Source: Uranotaenia lowii (taxonomy: Eukaryota; Arthropoda; Insecta; Diptera; Culicidae). Taken from it: 64,000 bases of DNA. The stretch is taken from assembly GCF_029784155.1 (NCBI RefSeq), contig NC_073692.1, forward strand, positions 326,449,920-326,513,919. The letters run 5' to 3'. The position numbers and the translations under genes are program-made. Of the stretch, positions 1-12,543 are shown in pieces (position 1 is the first letter of the stretch; the number at the start of each line of letters is the position of its first letter). The notes under the pieces were generated by a model that was not told the DNA's origin, did not search any database, and saw nothing but the letters and a program-made list of their open reading frames with translations.

Positions 1-470
1 TATCCTTTTGGGCTCTAGAGATCAATTAAGCTTATAACATGCATTTTGGAAAACTTTTCTTGAAAAAATTGAAAGTTTACTGTTATTTTTTTTTAATATT
101 TATTAAAGACCCTTTAACAATTTGTCATTCGGGTCAAAAGTTTACTATTGCTTTTAAAATATCGCATTTAGAAGTTCATGTTATACTCAAACGATTAACA
201 TATTGAAAAAAATATTCTGATTGATTTTTTTCCCTGCGAGAAACATTTTAAAGTGATAAAAAAATTCTTCAAGCCACATTTTGTCATATTTTTTTCGACA
301 AAGTGCAATAATTAAAAAACCCAAATTAAAAAAAAAATGAGTAACAGGTTTGTTGTTTTTTTTTTCGGCAATTTTTTTTTTAGTTCATTTGATCTTTGTG
401 AGCCATTCCAGTTTCGAGATATAGCTAAGGAATCGAGTATCCCCAGGGAACAAATATCCTCATTCTCCCC
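1..470. mobile_element. MITE family A, copy truncated by the window edge
   Basis: This is the inner and right-hand part of the same non-autonomous element that is complete at 1299-2108. The two share an aligned series of segments, including a stretch near 240-300 ending in TTCAAG and CATTTTGT, and the terminal block reading AGCTAAGGAAT, CCCCAGGGA and CATTCTCCCC, followed by TATA. The left terminus lies outside the window. It has no coding capacity; the small frame at 337-558 is noise from T-runs. Confidence 0.75.
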
Positions 471-1298
471 TATATTTTTTTTGTGGTTTAGATTTTTTGT
501 AAAAATCTTGTACCAATGTTTTAAAAAAAATCAGTGCAATGTTGAATTGAGATGTTAAAATAATCTAGAAAAATGCAGTTTGATAAAAATATTTGAAAAT
601 TCACCTTTGGAATTTCGTCAAAAATTCAATGCTTCGTGTTTTAAGAATAAAATTTATTATGACAAAATGTCAAAAAATCATTAAAATAAAAACAAAATGT
701 GTCAAATTAAGTCATCTTTCCGATTCACTTTTTAAATTTATTTTTTCGTTAAGACTGAATCAATTTTTATGGATCATAAAATAAAAACTACGGCTTATAC
801 AATTCCTATTTTTTTATAAACATAATCAAGAAATCCATATACTTAACACAAAGCTTTTTAGTTTAGTTTACCTAAGCACTAAGTTTGTTTTTTTTTGCGA
901 AGTTCTTAGCTTATATGTATATCTATTTTTAAATATTACAAAACTTTTTTTTTACAAATCGTTTGAGTAACAAAAAAGTACAGCAGCAGCCCGTGCAAAA
1001 AAAACCAAATAAAATGAATCAAAATTTCCTAAACAAATCACAATGAAAGTTTCAAAATAGTAGTTCCGGTAAGTCTTTGATAAATTTTTCAAATTTAAGG
1101 TCCTTGTTCTGAACTGCAAATTGGCTATTTTTAAGCAGTCTGGTTTTCAAATAGAAATAAAAATTTAGAAAAAAAAATAAATTTCAAAACAATCGTAATT
1201 ATAAAATAATTAATCAATTATAACTAATTAACTATCAAACGTACATTTAAAAAAAATCTGATTTTGATTTCGTTTATTATACTTCAGTTATCTATATA
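471..1298. other. AT-rich spacer, no gene seen
   Basis: The stretch is very AT-rich, with long A and T runs and only short, unconvincing frames. No splice-bounded coding stretch, RNA gene or repeat terminus was recognised. Confidence 0.6.
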
Positions 1299-2108
1299 GG
1301 GGAGAGTGGGGATACTTGATCCCCTTTTCTTATTTTCACCATATCTTTTTGGAAAAATTTCGCAACTCGCACTCTTTTACATTTTCTCACAGCGTGTAAC
1401 TTCAAGTTGCTATGTTCCTAAAATTAGAACGATACTTGAACCCGTAGATGAACTAGAAGCATTTTCGTGGGAGTAAAAAAATTGCGATATTTTTGAAGTT
1501 AAGGGTTACTTGAACTTAATCTTGAACTTCTGACATTGCATACTTACGGGCGCATTTTTTTATAAACAAGAGAAAATCAATTATTTTAGCCCTTTTCTTC
1601 AGATAATTGATGGATGAATATTCGCTATTGGATAAATATTAGTAATCTCGTAATCAGCAATGACCACAATCCACTGAGAAGAAGAAAATACCGGGATCAT
1701 TTGTACCCAAATATTAGGGATCAAGTGTACCTAAAATCAACATTTTAGAAAACTTTTTCTGAAAAAAGTTGGGAGTTTTCCATCGCTTTGAAAATATTGT
1801 ATTTTGATGTTCATTTTACACTCGAAAGATTGATGTATTGGAATAAATATTTTTGTTATAATATTTCCATGTAAGGAACATTTTAAAATGATGAAAAAAG
1901 ATCTTCAAGTCGCATTTTGTGAAATTTTTCAAACAAAGTTCAATAACCCAAAAACTTATTTTGTTAAAATTTTTTGAGCTTCAACTATTGATGTTTTGTA
2001 CCATTTGGCACATTTTTCTAGAACATTTGATCTTTGTACGACATTCCAGTTTGGAGATATAGCTAAGGAATCAAGTATCCCCAGGGATCAAGTATCCTCA
2101 TTCTCCCC
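1299..2108. mobile_element. MITE family A, complete copy
   Basis: The element starts GGGGAGAGTGGGGATACTTG and ends with the near inverse, CAAGTATCCTCATTCTCCCC, giving imperfect terminal inverted repeats of about 25-30 bp. It is flanked by TATATA on the left and TATATATA on the right, consistent with TA target duplication. The ATACTTGATCC word also recurs inside each end. It has no transposase. Size (about 810 bp), TA flanks and terminal repeats suggest a non-autonomous DNA transposon; the superfamily is not proven. Confidence 0.8.
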
Positions 2109-2133
2109 TATATATAAAAAGCAATTTCTGTAT

Positions 2134-2165
2134 GTTTGTTTGTTTGTTTGTTTGTTTGTTTGTTT
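2134..2165. repeat. (GTTT)8 microsatellite
   Basis: Eight uninterrupted GTTT units lie at the 5' side of the Helitron-like element. Confidence 0.95.
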
Positions 2166-2281
2166 GTCCTCTATAGACTCAGCCATCTTAAGAGCTAGAG
2201 AGCTGAAATTTGGCATGGATGCTCATTAGGACCAGGAAGGATGAAAAATGTTTTTATATTTTCGGATGACCCCTTCTGGAG

Positions 2282-3240
2282 GGGGTCGTCCATAGAAGAC
2301 AAATATTGTTTTCGCGATATTGACGTTACTTTTCGTCGGATCGTGATGAAAATTTGCACATGCATCGTTTGAAAGATGAGCAATCGATTTCAGGTGTCAA
2401 ATTTTGTGTAAGGGGTCAGCCAAAGGGGTCGTCCATATTAACTGTTCGCTATTTTTGCGATATTGTCGTTATTATACATCGTATTCAGATGAAAATTGGT
2501 ACACAGTAGTTTTGAGTGACGTGCAATCGATTTGAGCTGTCAAATTTAGTGTAAGGGGCCGTCAAAAGGGGTCGTCCATATTAATTTTTTAGTATCTTAG
2601 TGATATCGACGTTTTTACACATCGGATTGGGATGAAAATTTGCACATAGGAGTTATCAAGGACAAACAACTGATTTCACCTATCCAAACTAAAATCAGGG
2701 GTCGGCCAAAGGGGTCGTCCATGTTAACTATTCACTGTTGATGTGATATTGTCGTTATTATACATCGGATTCAGACGAAAATTGGTACACGAGAGTTATG
2801 AAAGATGAGCAATGGAATTCAGGTATTAAATTCAGTGTAAGGGGCCGGCAAAGGGGGTCGTCCATATAAACCTTTCAATATTTTTGCAATACCGTCGTTA
2901 TTATACATCAGATTGGGATGAAAATTTGCACACGGTAGTTTTCAGGGATGGGCAATCGATTTCAGATGTCAAATGTTTTGCCAGGGGTCGACGAAAGGGG
3001 TCGTCCATATAAAATAATTTTTCACTGTTTTTAGAAATATTGACGTTATTATACAATGGAAGGGCAATCGATTTCAGATATCAAAGATTGTAAAAGAGGC
3101 CACCGAAAGGGGTTTAACATTTTGGCAATAATTGCGTTTTTATGCAATAATTAAGTCGAAATTCATACACGTGTTTTTAGGCACGGTCAATTGATTTCTT
3201 ATTTCAAATTTAGTAGTAGACGACAGACGAAGTGATCGTC
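2282..3240. repeat. 143-bp tandem repeat array inside the Helitron-like element
   Basis: The anchor GGGGTCGTCCAT occurs at 2282, 2425, 2568, 2711, 2854 and 2997, each exactly 143 bp apart. A degenerate anchor follows at 3109 (that unit is about 31 bp short) and another near 3232. Each unit also carries a TGTCGTTATTATACATCG-like stretch, GATGAAAATTTGCACA and GCAATCGATTTCAG. The units have diverged by substitution but keep their period, so indels are rare compared with substitutions. Confidence 0.9.
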
Positions 3241-3345
3241 CAATATTTTTGCAATTGTTACTCAACAATGAATTCAGAAGTGCATCTGGAAAATGCTTGG
3301 CAATTGACTTTGAAAGCGAGACGGAGTTCGTATGGGATCAGCTAG

Positions 3346-6239
3346 TTAAGGAATAATATTTTGATGATAATGATGATGCATAATCTAAAATAGTTCAATT
3401 TATCAGTTTTTTTTTAAATTAAACGGTTAAATTAATGCTTTAAAAAGTATCTAAAATTCAATTTTCTTAAAAAAAATCCTATAAATGAGTAAAAGTAAAC
3501 AAATAGAAAACTTCCATAATTTTTTTCGCAGAACTCAAAATTACTGAAAGTCTTGATGAAAGTTGATAATTGATTCAAAACTGATATTTTAAAATGTTTT
3601 GTTTTCGTTTTCAAGTTGTGTCAAAAAAGTGCAGAACTTCCTTAAAAGGTTTTAACCTATTTTGAAAAGATATTTCAATAACAAACGCTGATTGAATAAT
3701 GGCTTATTTAGAGTCAGGGCACTCAAATTAATCAAAATTAGTTTTTAAGTTCATTGCACCTCGAAAAAATGTAAATAAATGTTTTGGCCTTGTGTAATTT
3801 ATCAAAACCTTTTCAAATGTGATGTTGAGCATTTAAAAAAAAAACAAGATACACAAAATAAAATTGAGACTGATTCTTGAAGAATAATTTATTGAGAAAA
3901 GTGATGATCTGGACCATCACCATCATACAATTGTAAAAACAATTGTAAACATACAAAACGAGTTTGGCTCCTTAAAGTCTCAAGGTATGAGCCGTTTCAA
4001 ATAAAGCAATTACAAAAAAAGAATATCAGCATAACTTTTGTATCGACATAAACGATTTTTTTTAAGTCAAAATTTTCAGTAATAAGGTAGAGGACAATAG
4101 ATTTAATAGTTTTTGCTAATTCTGTTGTCCATCGTGAGAGGTCAACGCCTGTTACATGGTTTCCAACTTGTAGATGTTAAAATTGGTGTTCGGTGAGTTA
4201 ATTTTGAGCATAGAATGGTTCGTTTTAAACTCTGTTCTAGTTTAGTTACACATCTTAATAAAACCTCACTCTAAAGACGAGATAGGTTTTTTGAATGTCA
4301 AATTTAGAGTTTCAATACAAAAGGTTGATGCAAATCGTAATTTACTATTAAATATTAATTTCAATTCGTGAACGTCCTAAAGTGTCGTTAGATTTCGCTA
4401 CATTAAATGTCCCAATCTTAGGGAGATTTAAGACTTAATTTCACCGGAGGTGAGCCTCACTTCTGACTTGCTTGTTAACACTTAACACACTAAACGAATG
4501 AAAACCTGGGACAGATGAGGGTGTGTTGTAGTTCGCCATTTTAAGCACGAAAAGTAAAAAAAAATTAAGTATAAAGTTTTGAATGAGAAGAATCTATTAA
4601 CTTTCGATAATTTTTTTCGATAATTTTTGCACTTCTACTCCATTGGCCCTGAGTATCTCATGTTACGAGAAACAAACGACCTAAATTCGCATCTGGAGTT
4701 CAATTTTGTGTGTTACCTCTAACAACATACTCATGACAATACAAAATTGAGGAAATTTATCAATTAACACTCAAAGGACCAACGTCAGTTTTGGCAACAC
4801 TGAAGTCCGTCGAGAAAAAATATTGGAAACGCCAGATCTTGAGCCTTATATCTCAGGAACTACTGAACCGATTTCTACAAACTGTACACCATTCTGTTAC
4901 TTGGAGCATCATAATTTTGTTTGTCCTAAAAAAATATTTTTGGGTTACTGAATTTTGAAATAGATATCGAAATGAAGCGTTATCAAGTTGATTTATATTT
5001 TTTACCTCAATGTGGTTTTCTAACGTGGCGTACAAAAACTGCTTAAAGTGGATAGCAATTGTATATTCTTCGGTTTTCATGTTCAGTTAAACATTTGTTA
5101 GGATAAGTTTATTATTTTATTTGAATTAAAGTTTCGAAACAAAAAAATATTGGAAAAAAATTCAAAAAACTACCAGCTTACTTAGAGAACGCATGTCCAG
5201 GTTTCTGGGTTGCACTATTTTTCCAGAACATTTTTTTGAAAAGTAGGTAAGTATAATTTTAAATTTGTGCAATTTAAATAAAATATTTTCGGATGAAGAT
5301 TACAATTCAAAATTGTATAAAGTGTTAAACACAAAAATGTGCTTTCGGCAAGTATCCTTTAGAACCTTTTCATCGTTTATTAGGCCAAATTCTTCATTTG
5401 TCACCCCCATCCTCCTTCGTTTTTTCCGAAAATCCCGATGGGAATGAACAAAGTTAAAGATATTTTATTTAAAAATTTTTTTGATAAATTCTTCAAAAAT
5501 TCAAACAGCATAAAGTGCAGAAATAAACTGTAGAAGATGAGTATTGTATCACATTTTTTCGAGAATTTTTAAAAGTTTTGATTTAAAATAACTCGATTGT
5601 TAGATTTTCTGCTTTGTAGATTGTGTACAAGTTTCTTCCATGCAAGCGTGATGTTTCAATATCAAGCAAAAATGTGAACAGCTTTTGATTAAAAATCAAA
5701 CTTCTTGATAAGGTATGTGGTGTAAAATATGCGCTAGGAGTTTTAATTCAATTAGAAAAAGTGGTCAAGAAATATTATTAAAAATCTTAGTTTTGCACCA
5801 GATGTTCATTGAAACATGAAGAATCGTTAGGTACATCACTCAAAATTGATGATTTTGGCACTTGCACCCCTCTGATCCTGAGGGCCTCAACAATAAAACC
5901 TCACTGACACATTATCAAAAACTGAATTCAAAGAACCAGTTTTAGTACGAAAAATTCCAAAATTTTGAATTTGAATTTCTATTTTTTTACTAAACAGCAT
6001 TAAAAGTGATACTAACAATTCATCAAAGCTGAAACATTGTCAAGCGCTTTTTGAAAATATTTTTTTCTTTTATCAACTGAAAAAGTTTTTGCATTGCATG
6101 GGAATCATTGCATTGTCGCTCTAAAATGCATTGATGAGGGAACAAAATCTATACCAAAATTGTACAAGGTTCATCGTTCCTCGATTAATCATTCCGTCTG
6201 AGTGAGAACTCTGTCACATTTTTTTTTAAAGAAAACCTC
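3346..6239. other. AT-rich DNA, no gene seen
   Basis: About 2.9 kb carry no frame above 75 codons, no recognisable domain and no confident transposon ends. Short frames at 3432-3614, 4853-5080 and 5265-5447 have composition typical of random AT-rich translation. Confidence 0.55.
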
Positions 6240-7290
6240 GAAACGGTACCTTTGGCTGATACTGAATCAGAATGGTGTGAAATTCTGTTCTCTCAACCTA
6301 ATTTACATACAAAATCAAAGCATAAAGCGATGAAATCATCGCAAAAAATTCAAAATACAAAGGCAATTGTCCAGCCCTCATTCACATTGTTACGATGCCT
6401 TACATACTCACACTTCCGGCAATTAAAAAATCATTTTCCCCGACCAGCACGGATGCGTTATTCAGATTTCCTTTCCACACGTCAGATACAACATGAAAGC
6501 AACAGCACATTAGCTGACCAATGTGAGCTATAACCATCAAAGATGTAGGTACCTCTCAAATCTGTCGGTAAAAACTTGAACTTATGCTAACTTGAACTAA
6601 CGCATCGAGCTCAGTTATGACTCAGGTATGTGTCGCTTTAAATTGCTTCATTGTGAGACACCAGCATTGAAGAAAGTGTTATTTTTTCTACTTCCAATGG
6701 AAGTTCCACTCCCTGCCGGAAAAAAATGCTAAATCCACCAGCAACTGCCGCACAATTGGAAGCTACAGAGAAGAGGGAGGGCGGACCAAATCATTTCCTC
6801 CCGCACTTTGACTCTTCACTGGCTACATTAATAGTGCAACGTATCATAAGAGAAGAAAGGAGAAAAAAAAAGTACTTATGAACTTACATTATGGTAACAC
6901 CAAACTGCGTGATGATAGTCGAAGCAATAATCACAGACGCTTCAACAATAACAGCAACAGAGGAAAAAAACAGCATTTACATGTTAAGCAACAACAGAAT
7001 CCAACAACAACAAGTGTAACATTCGAACGCGGTAATTAACGGCACCTTAGCTTGTTGTGTGCACAATCGTGTATTTACTTAGACTGTTATGGGGAGGTAT
7101 TTTAACTCCTGCGTTTTTGCTTCTTCCACAGCACCGCGTATTGTAATGATCTTTTCCTAAACGCGTTGTTTTCACTTTCTATCGACACGACTACGCATCT
7201 TTTCAAGTCGAGTGCAAGTTTTCAGAAAGTCAGAAGCATAAATACCTCTTAACAAATAAGCACAAAGACAAAGCTATAACGTTGACGACC
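6240..7290. other. Less AT-rich unique island, possible regulatory or 5'UTR sequence
   Basis: This block is visibly richer in G and C than its neighbours and has CAA/AACAGC-rich runs at about 6930-7020, a style common in dipteran regulatory and 5'UTR DNA. A donor-like CAG|GTATGT sits near 6625. No frame has convincing coding character; the 93-codon frame at 6252-6533 is unrecognised. It could be an upstream exon or enhancer of the gene at 24.9 kb, but nothing here proves that. Confidence 0.3.
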
Positions 7291-7544
7291 TTCTTCCAAT
7301 TGAGTCTAGATATGATATTAATTTGTTTACAATCATGTTTCAAGAGGTTATGAACTATCAGCTTGTCGATAATATCAAGTTCAGATGTCGATCAGATTAT
7401 GTAGCAGTATGGCGTCATTGAATAATTGTGTACCTACCTAAACAATTGAACTGAACTCCAATAAACTTTGAATCTTTATTCAGTGACTATGCAGTGAAAT
7501 GTTAACTCAACAGAAATTAATCCTTATCCTCAATTGTTCTCCAT

Positions 7545-7745
7545 ATATTGAAAATAAAGGGTCATTCCATACCAAGTGACCATGAAAGTGCATCGACCCT
7601 CTCCGATTTAGCTCTTAATCAGTATGATGACTTAATGTAATTGTAATGTACATAAGAAAGTTCCAAAATTTTAGATGAATCGGACCACCTCACAATGGTC
7701 GAAAATGTGAGAAACGTGATCGTTGCGTATCACTTTTTTGGTTTA
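7545..7745. repeat. Dispersed repeat with GGTCATTCCATACCAAGTGA
   Basis: The block begins with the CATTCCATACCAAGTGACC word that I recall as common in insect repeats. It ends with GTCGAAAATGTGAGAAACGTGATCGTTGC, split here at TGAGAAACGTGATCGTTGC. A close match to the second half occurs at about 28738-28790 and a shorter one at 17137-17160. No coding capacity. Confidence 0.5.
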
Positions 7746-8403
7746 TTCATCCCCAAAAATAATAAAAATAAGATTATTTCAAAGAAATGCGTTTTTGCTG
7801 GAAAATTTAAGTTTATATCGTACAAATTTATTATTTGTCTGATTGCTGATTTTTTTTCAACGTTCATGAAGTTATTGTTAGTACCTGGACTTGATCCCCT
7901 GACGATATGATCTGCAGCTCATGATGGTTCCTCGACGCTATATGGAATATATAAGTTCAAGAGAATTTGCTTCAAAGGCATTAAATCAAAAGCAAATCGT
8001 ATATTTCTATAACTAAAATCTTTTAAATCGTAGAACACGTCATCAATTATCTAAAAATAGATCAGCATTTTGAAGCCTCCTTAAATACGAGTCTAATCAT
8101 CGATGTCATATTATCATAAACGATTTTATTGAACTTATTTTTATTCTTTAAAGATTTCCAGCAAATACGTTTTATGAAAATCAGACATGCGAATTAATTT
8201 GCACAGGTATACGATTGCATGCATATACGATTTTATAGCATATGTCTCCAAGTGGCAAGCAAAGTTGCGAGCTTTTTCTTTCTGCTAAGATTTAACACCT
8301 GGTTGTTACAATAATATAAACCGTATTTCATGTTAAAAAAATCTTAATTTCGAATTATTTTATGCATAGCACGGCAAAATCAGTCAATCATGGCTGATCA
8401 TCA

Positions 8404-8713
8404 TCCCAGACAACCATTTGGTGGGTATTTCGGATTTGCAACACAAATATACGTGCAAATATACGTGTAAACATATCGCATATAATGTAGCAAAACCAGT
8501 ATATACGTATTATTTTGGAGTCCATCTAGGTACATTAGCACACAATTTCTTGATTTGGATTGTATTGTCGTAATAAAATCATGCAATGTATTCAAATACG
8601 ATAAAGAATATGCATGGGCCGCACATTGTAGGTGCACATCTACGAAAATGAGTTAAAATTATATTGTATACGATATAATCTGTAAAATAAAATAATTCTT
8701 CTGGTTGTCTGGG
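8404..8713. mobile_element. 310-bp MITE with CCCAGACAACCA ends
   Basis: Perfect 12-bp terminal inverted repeats, CCCAGACAACCA and TGGTTGTCTGGG, bound 310 bp with no coding capacity. The subterminal left part repeats ATATACGT words. A second full copy is at 36538-36840. No clear target duplication was found. Frames on both strands here are shadows of the repeat. Confidence 0.85.
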
Positions 8714-8943
8714 GTATATTGGTCGTTTCACAGATTTTTTTGCGAATTGTCGTACACAAAGGTCGAGTTCAAATGTACATACGAGTCTCTCTTCTTGTCG
8801 TAATAAAATCATGCAATACATCTAAATACGATGAAGAATATGCATGGGCCGCACATTGTAGGTACAGATATACGAAAATGAGTTTAAATAACATTCTATA
8901 CGATATAATCTGTAAAATAAAATACGACTTCTGGTTGTCTGGG
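8714..8943. mobile_element. Partial second unit of the CCCAGACAACCA MITE
   Basis: From about 8797 this repeats the right-hand portion of the preceding unit (TCGTAATAAAATCATGCAAT, CATGGGCCGCACATTGTAGG, then CTTCTGGTTGTCTGGG). It lacks the left terminus. About 80 bp of different sequence separates it from the first unit, so this is a partial tandem duplication or a truncated adjacent insertion. Confidence 0.8.
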
Positions 8944-10080
8944 TATGGTGAAACGTGTATATTAAAAAATATCTTATGAAATGTTTTAAAAAACTTATCT
9001 TTTTCACTTCATTTTTTTCTATTTTCAAATAACTTAACCGGATTTTAGAGTACATTTTTTTTCAATTTTCCTATTAGAATTGTTAATTCAAACTATTTAA
9101 ATTTCAGAAATATTTTAAACAAATTTGTCTTTGTGTTTATAATTCTGAATTTTTGTGTTCTTGACCAGTCGGCAACCTTTTGAGTCAAAAGAGCCAAAAA
9201 CTTTTCAAAATTTCAGAGTTTAAAAGAGTTAAAGATTTTTTTTGTTATAAATAAAAAAACATTATATATGAATGATCAGTGATTTAAGATTTACAAAAAT
9301 TACTTAAAAATCATATAGAGTTTTTTTCTTACTCTTTCATATCTTTTAAAATCTGTTTCTGATTACCATTCCTAAGTAACACTGATTGACTTATAAGACT
9401 CTTCAGGCCAATTATGAAACTCAAACTTGGTCTTGTAGCCTGTTATAAAACGTAAAATGTTGCTTGGGATTAAGTACATGGATGTTTTTCTGGATTCTCT
9501 TCTAAATCTTCAATTCTTCTAACATGGCGTGATTCTATATTAATTGAAACGAGTAGGCAAATACCAGGTCGAGAAAATTTAACATTCATATCAAGCCAAA
9601 ATGAATGCTTTGCAAGATGTTAGAGTCAAAGAGTTGAACATATCAACATAATTTATCATTTCTTCGGCAAAGAAAGGCTTTTTAAATAACAAATAAAAGG
9701 GAAATAATTTTTTTTTAAATTTTCAAGATATCTCGTGACAACTCCCCATAATTGGTTGATACTTTCCTAAATCCAGAAGAATGAGGTTAAATTCAACTAA
9801 AATTAATGTAGCCAAAAATATATAATTTAAAATCATGCTCCTATTAACAGGTTATGTCATTCTAAATTTAAAATTTTCGAATTTCATGACATCAAGCGAA
9901 CGAGTGTTAAGAATTTTATGCAATTGTAAAATTTAAAAATCTCATTTCACTTGTCACATGTGACATCTTCAGCATTGTGCGTCCATTTTAATGAAAAATT
10001 AAATTTGATACATCGTAGATTATTCGTCAATGCTTACTAAAGCTTAGATTACTGGTAAAAAATCAGTGGTTTCACCAGTG

Positions 10081-10935
10081 CACTATGGGGCAGTTCAAAA
10101 CAATGAGGCGGCAAAAAGTAGGATTAGGTGTTTTAGACTATTTTGTTATTTTTGAAAATTTTGTATGAAAATTACTATTTTAACTAACTTAAAATGAATT
10201 CTAACAAAAGTTTTGTATAAGTAAATTTGAAAGTACGATGCTTGGTGTTATTTTTGACCCTACTTTTTATGTCTTTTGAAAACCGGGTTTTAGACTAATT
10301 GATAATTAAATGATAAATAACATCAAGCCATTGCACGAAATTCAAGAGCAAAATGTGTGAAATGATTGATCAATCATGAGGAAAATTTTTTTTGACAAAC
10401 CGTCATCAACTTTGTTGAATTTATACTCATTAATGGGTAAAAATTACCCATATGCATGATATTTTCAGCTTTATTTGACTATAACTCAAAAAAACGGTGC
10501 TTTAAGGTGCCTGGAATCTCTTTCATTGTATTGTTAGAACTTTAAACTAGATCTTGATGGTGAAAAGAGTATGGGGACATGAGGGGATTTATTTGGCAAT
10601 GCTTTAAAGTTTTTGACTTTTGAATAAAATAATTATTTACTCATTTTTTGGTTCAAATGATAGCTTTTAATATAAGCTTTCATATGGTGTACTTAAAATT
10701 TAAGAAAAAATGTTTTCCATAGAATTATATGTGATTTAAATTTTTTTCTGCATCATATAAATTTTTAAATTTTTCAAAGTCTGATGTGAACGCACCACAG
10801 CGTTCAGTATTCAAGATAATGAGTTGAAAAACTGGGAATATCTTAGTTAAGTATAAAGTAATTAACTAGTTAAAATAAAAAAGCGATCCGATAAAGTTCA
10901 GTTTCTGACTTTTTGCCGCCTCAAACCCCATAGTG
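10081..10935. mobile_element. MITE with CACTATGGGG ends, nested in the hAT relic
   Basis: The left end CACTATGGGG is followed shortly by GAGGCGGCAAAAAGT; the right end is the inverse, ACTTTTTGCCGCCTC then CCCCATAGTG. CAGTG lies outside both ends and could be a 5-bp target duplication or part of the ends. No coding capacity. Being inside 9166-12535, it inserted later than the hAT element. Confidence 0.75.
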
Positions 10936-11181
10936 CAGTGTTAATCTGTAATCATGTGATTTTGTGGCCTTCATTGAAAACTCGTGACAAATAATAAAGA
11001 AACAGTAAGTATATTTACACAAGTAAGAATGGTTTAAGGATACTTTTGAAGTTTCTGAAATAAAATTAATAAAAATTAATCTACGATAATAACCTAACCC
11101 TCAATTATAAAAATGTCCGTTACTAAAATTTCGTTAAAAATTTGTGTTCTTTTGGTAAATCTTGGCTCCAAGCATGACACT

Positions 11182-11218
11182 TTTTAAATTTTAAATTTTA
11201 AATTTTAAATTTTTTAAA
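11182..11218. repeat. TTTTAAA heptamer tandem repeat
   Basis: About five near-perfect TTTTAAA units inside the hAT relic. Confidence 0.85.
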
Positions 11219-12543
11219 TACATACAATTTTATTATTTAAAAAAAACTACTTCGGGGTGTAAAGGTCAATTTAGTTTTCGATTACAAGTATTTAACCTGT
11301 GATTGACTTTTCGAATATATTTTAAGAATTGAAATTCTCATTCGTTCTCAATGCTGATTCGAGTTTGAAAAGCTGTCCAATTAAAATTTGTAATTCTCAA
11401 TTCAATTCTTAGTTTTGGAATTTTGTATTCGAATTTTATGCATCTATGTATTCACTTTCTAAACCGTTATTTATTGAATAAGCTTTCCAGATATTTTTCT
11501 GTCCGTGTTTAGGCCGGTCAAATCCAAGCATCGGATTTCTGAATTTTAAACTCAAAACCAGATTATATCCGGTTAAATCCAGCCAAAGTCTAGGTATTTT
11601 GCATAAAAGGTAAGAAAAAAGCTGACGAAGCACAACAACCGCGTTCAAATCTTACAATTATCTCACAAATTCAAAAACTACATGCGAATTTATAGCGCTA
11701 AAGCAGATTGAAAATTTGAAATTGCGTAAGACATGTGAATAATCCTGGAAAATCCGGACCTTTTTTGATATACGGGCAACCGGACCGAACCTGGCAATCC
11801 CAATTATTTACTTTGAAAATCTGGGCAAGCCTGGTTAAAACCGAGAAATCTGGAATGCTAATGAGGTATCTGTATTTTCAATAACTTGTTTATTTGAAAC
11901 GACAGATACATTAACATTATCGTTTTCATTTCAAATAAATAAGGTAGAAATATTTTTCAAATTAGATGATTATTTCTAGTACGATTTTGCAAATTTCAAC
12001 TGATCAATTTTCTTAGAGGGCAAATAGTGATTACTAATGCTTAATATAAAAATTTGATGAGGGTTACTCATTGTTTGATAAACAGAACAGAGGCTGCCTT
12101 ACTTTGATTTTCCTGTTAGCTACAGCTCAACTATTTGATATTGATTTGTATTTTATTCATTAAAAAGCATCAACACGTTTTAGATATGAATAAATTGATT
12201 TAAGTTTTTGCTGTTTCAAAACAACGGTTATTCTTTGCATTTACGATTTATGATAAATGAAATCTTCAAAAAAAAATGTAAAATTAGGCTTCGAAAATGC
12301 TATTTGGTCATTTGGTTTTTTCCACTTGTATCTACAGCGGATGCAATTGTAAAATTTTCTTCTGGACCTATGTTAATCTGTGTGCCAGGTTACAAGACGC
12401 AATAATCGCTTTAGCCCGATTTAAAAAATATTTTATTAAAAAGTGTAAACAATATTGATGCAGTGAGCTAAAGAGCCGCAGTTTTACATCAAAAGAGCCG
12501 CATGCGGCTCGCGAGCCGCGGGTTGTCGACCTATGTTCTTGAC

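Larger units (their letters stand above)
2109..3345 (+). mobile_element. Helitron-like (DINE/Helentron-type) non-autonomous element
   Basis: The 5' end is TATATATAAAAAGC followed by a (GTTT)8 microsatellite and a line reading GCTGAAATTTGGCATGGAT. The 3' end is GGGATCAGCTAG followed by a host T. A TATATA-rich 5' end, a GTTT-type microsatellite, a central tandem array and a CTAG|T end without inverted repeats or target duplication match the general layout of DINE-1/Helentron-type Helitrons in Diptera. Related elements lie at 31491-33344 and 16460-16753. There is no Rep/helicase. The 5' end directly abuts the TA flank of the family A MITE, so it probably inserted at that TA tract. Confidence 0.7.
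9166..12535. mobile_element. hAT-type element, 3.4 kb, 8-bp target duplication, no intact transposase
   Basis: TTCTTGAC at 9158-9165 is repeated exactly at 12536-12543. Between them the ends begin CAGTCGGCAACC and, read inward from the right, CATAGGTCGACAACC, followed by a GAGCCGCATGCGGCTC-type palindromic segment near 12496-12520. An 8-bp duplication and CAG-starting ends are hAT hallmarks. No hAT transposase or BED finger was recognised in the interior, which is AT-rich and decayed and carries a nested MITE at 10081-10935. It is a relic or non-autonomous derivative. Confidence 0.7.

Noticed and set aside
8401..9055. Several overlapping 77-86-codon frames on both strands
   Set aside because: They coincide with a MITE and its partial duplicate, overlap one another, and match no family.
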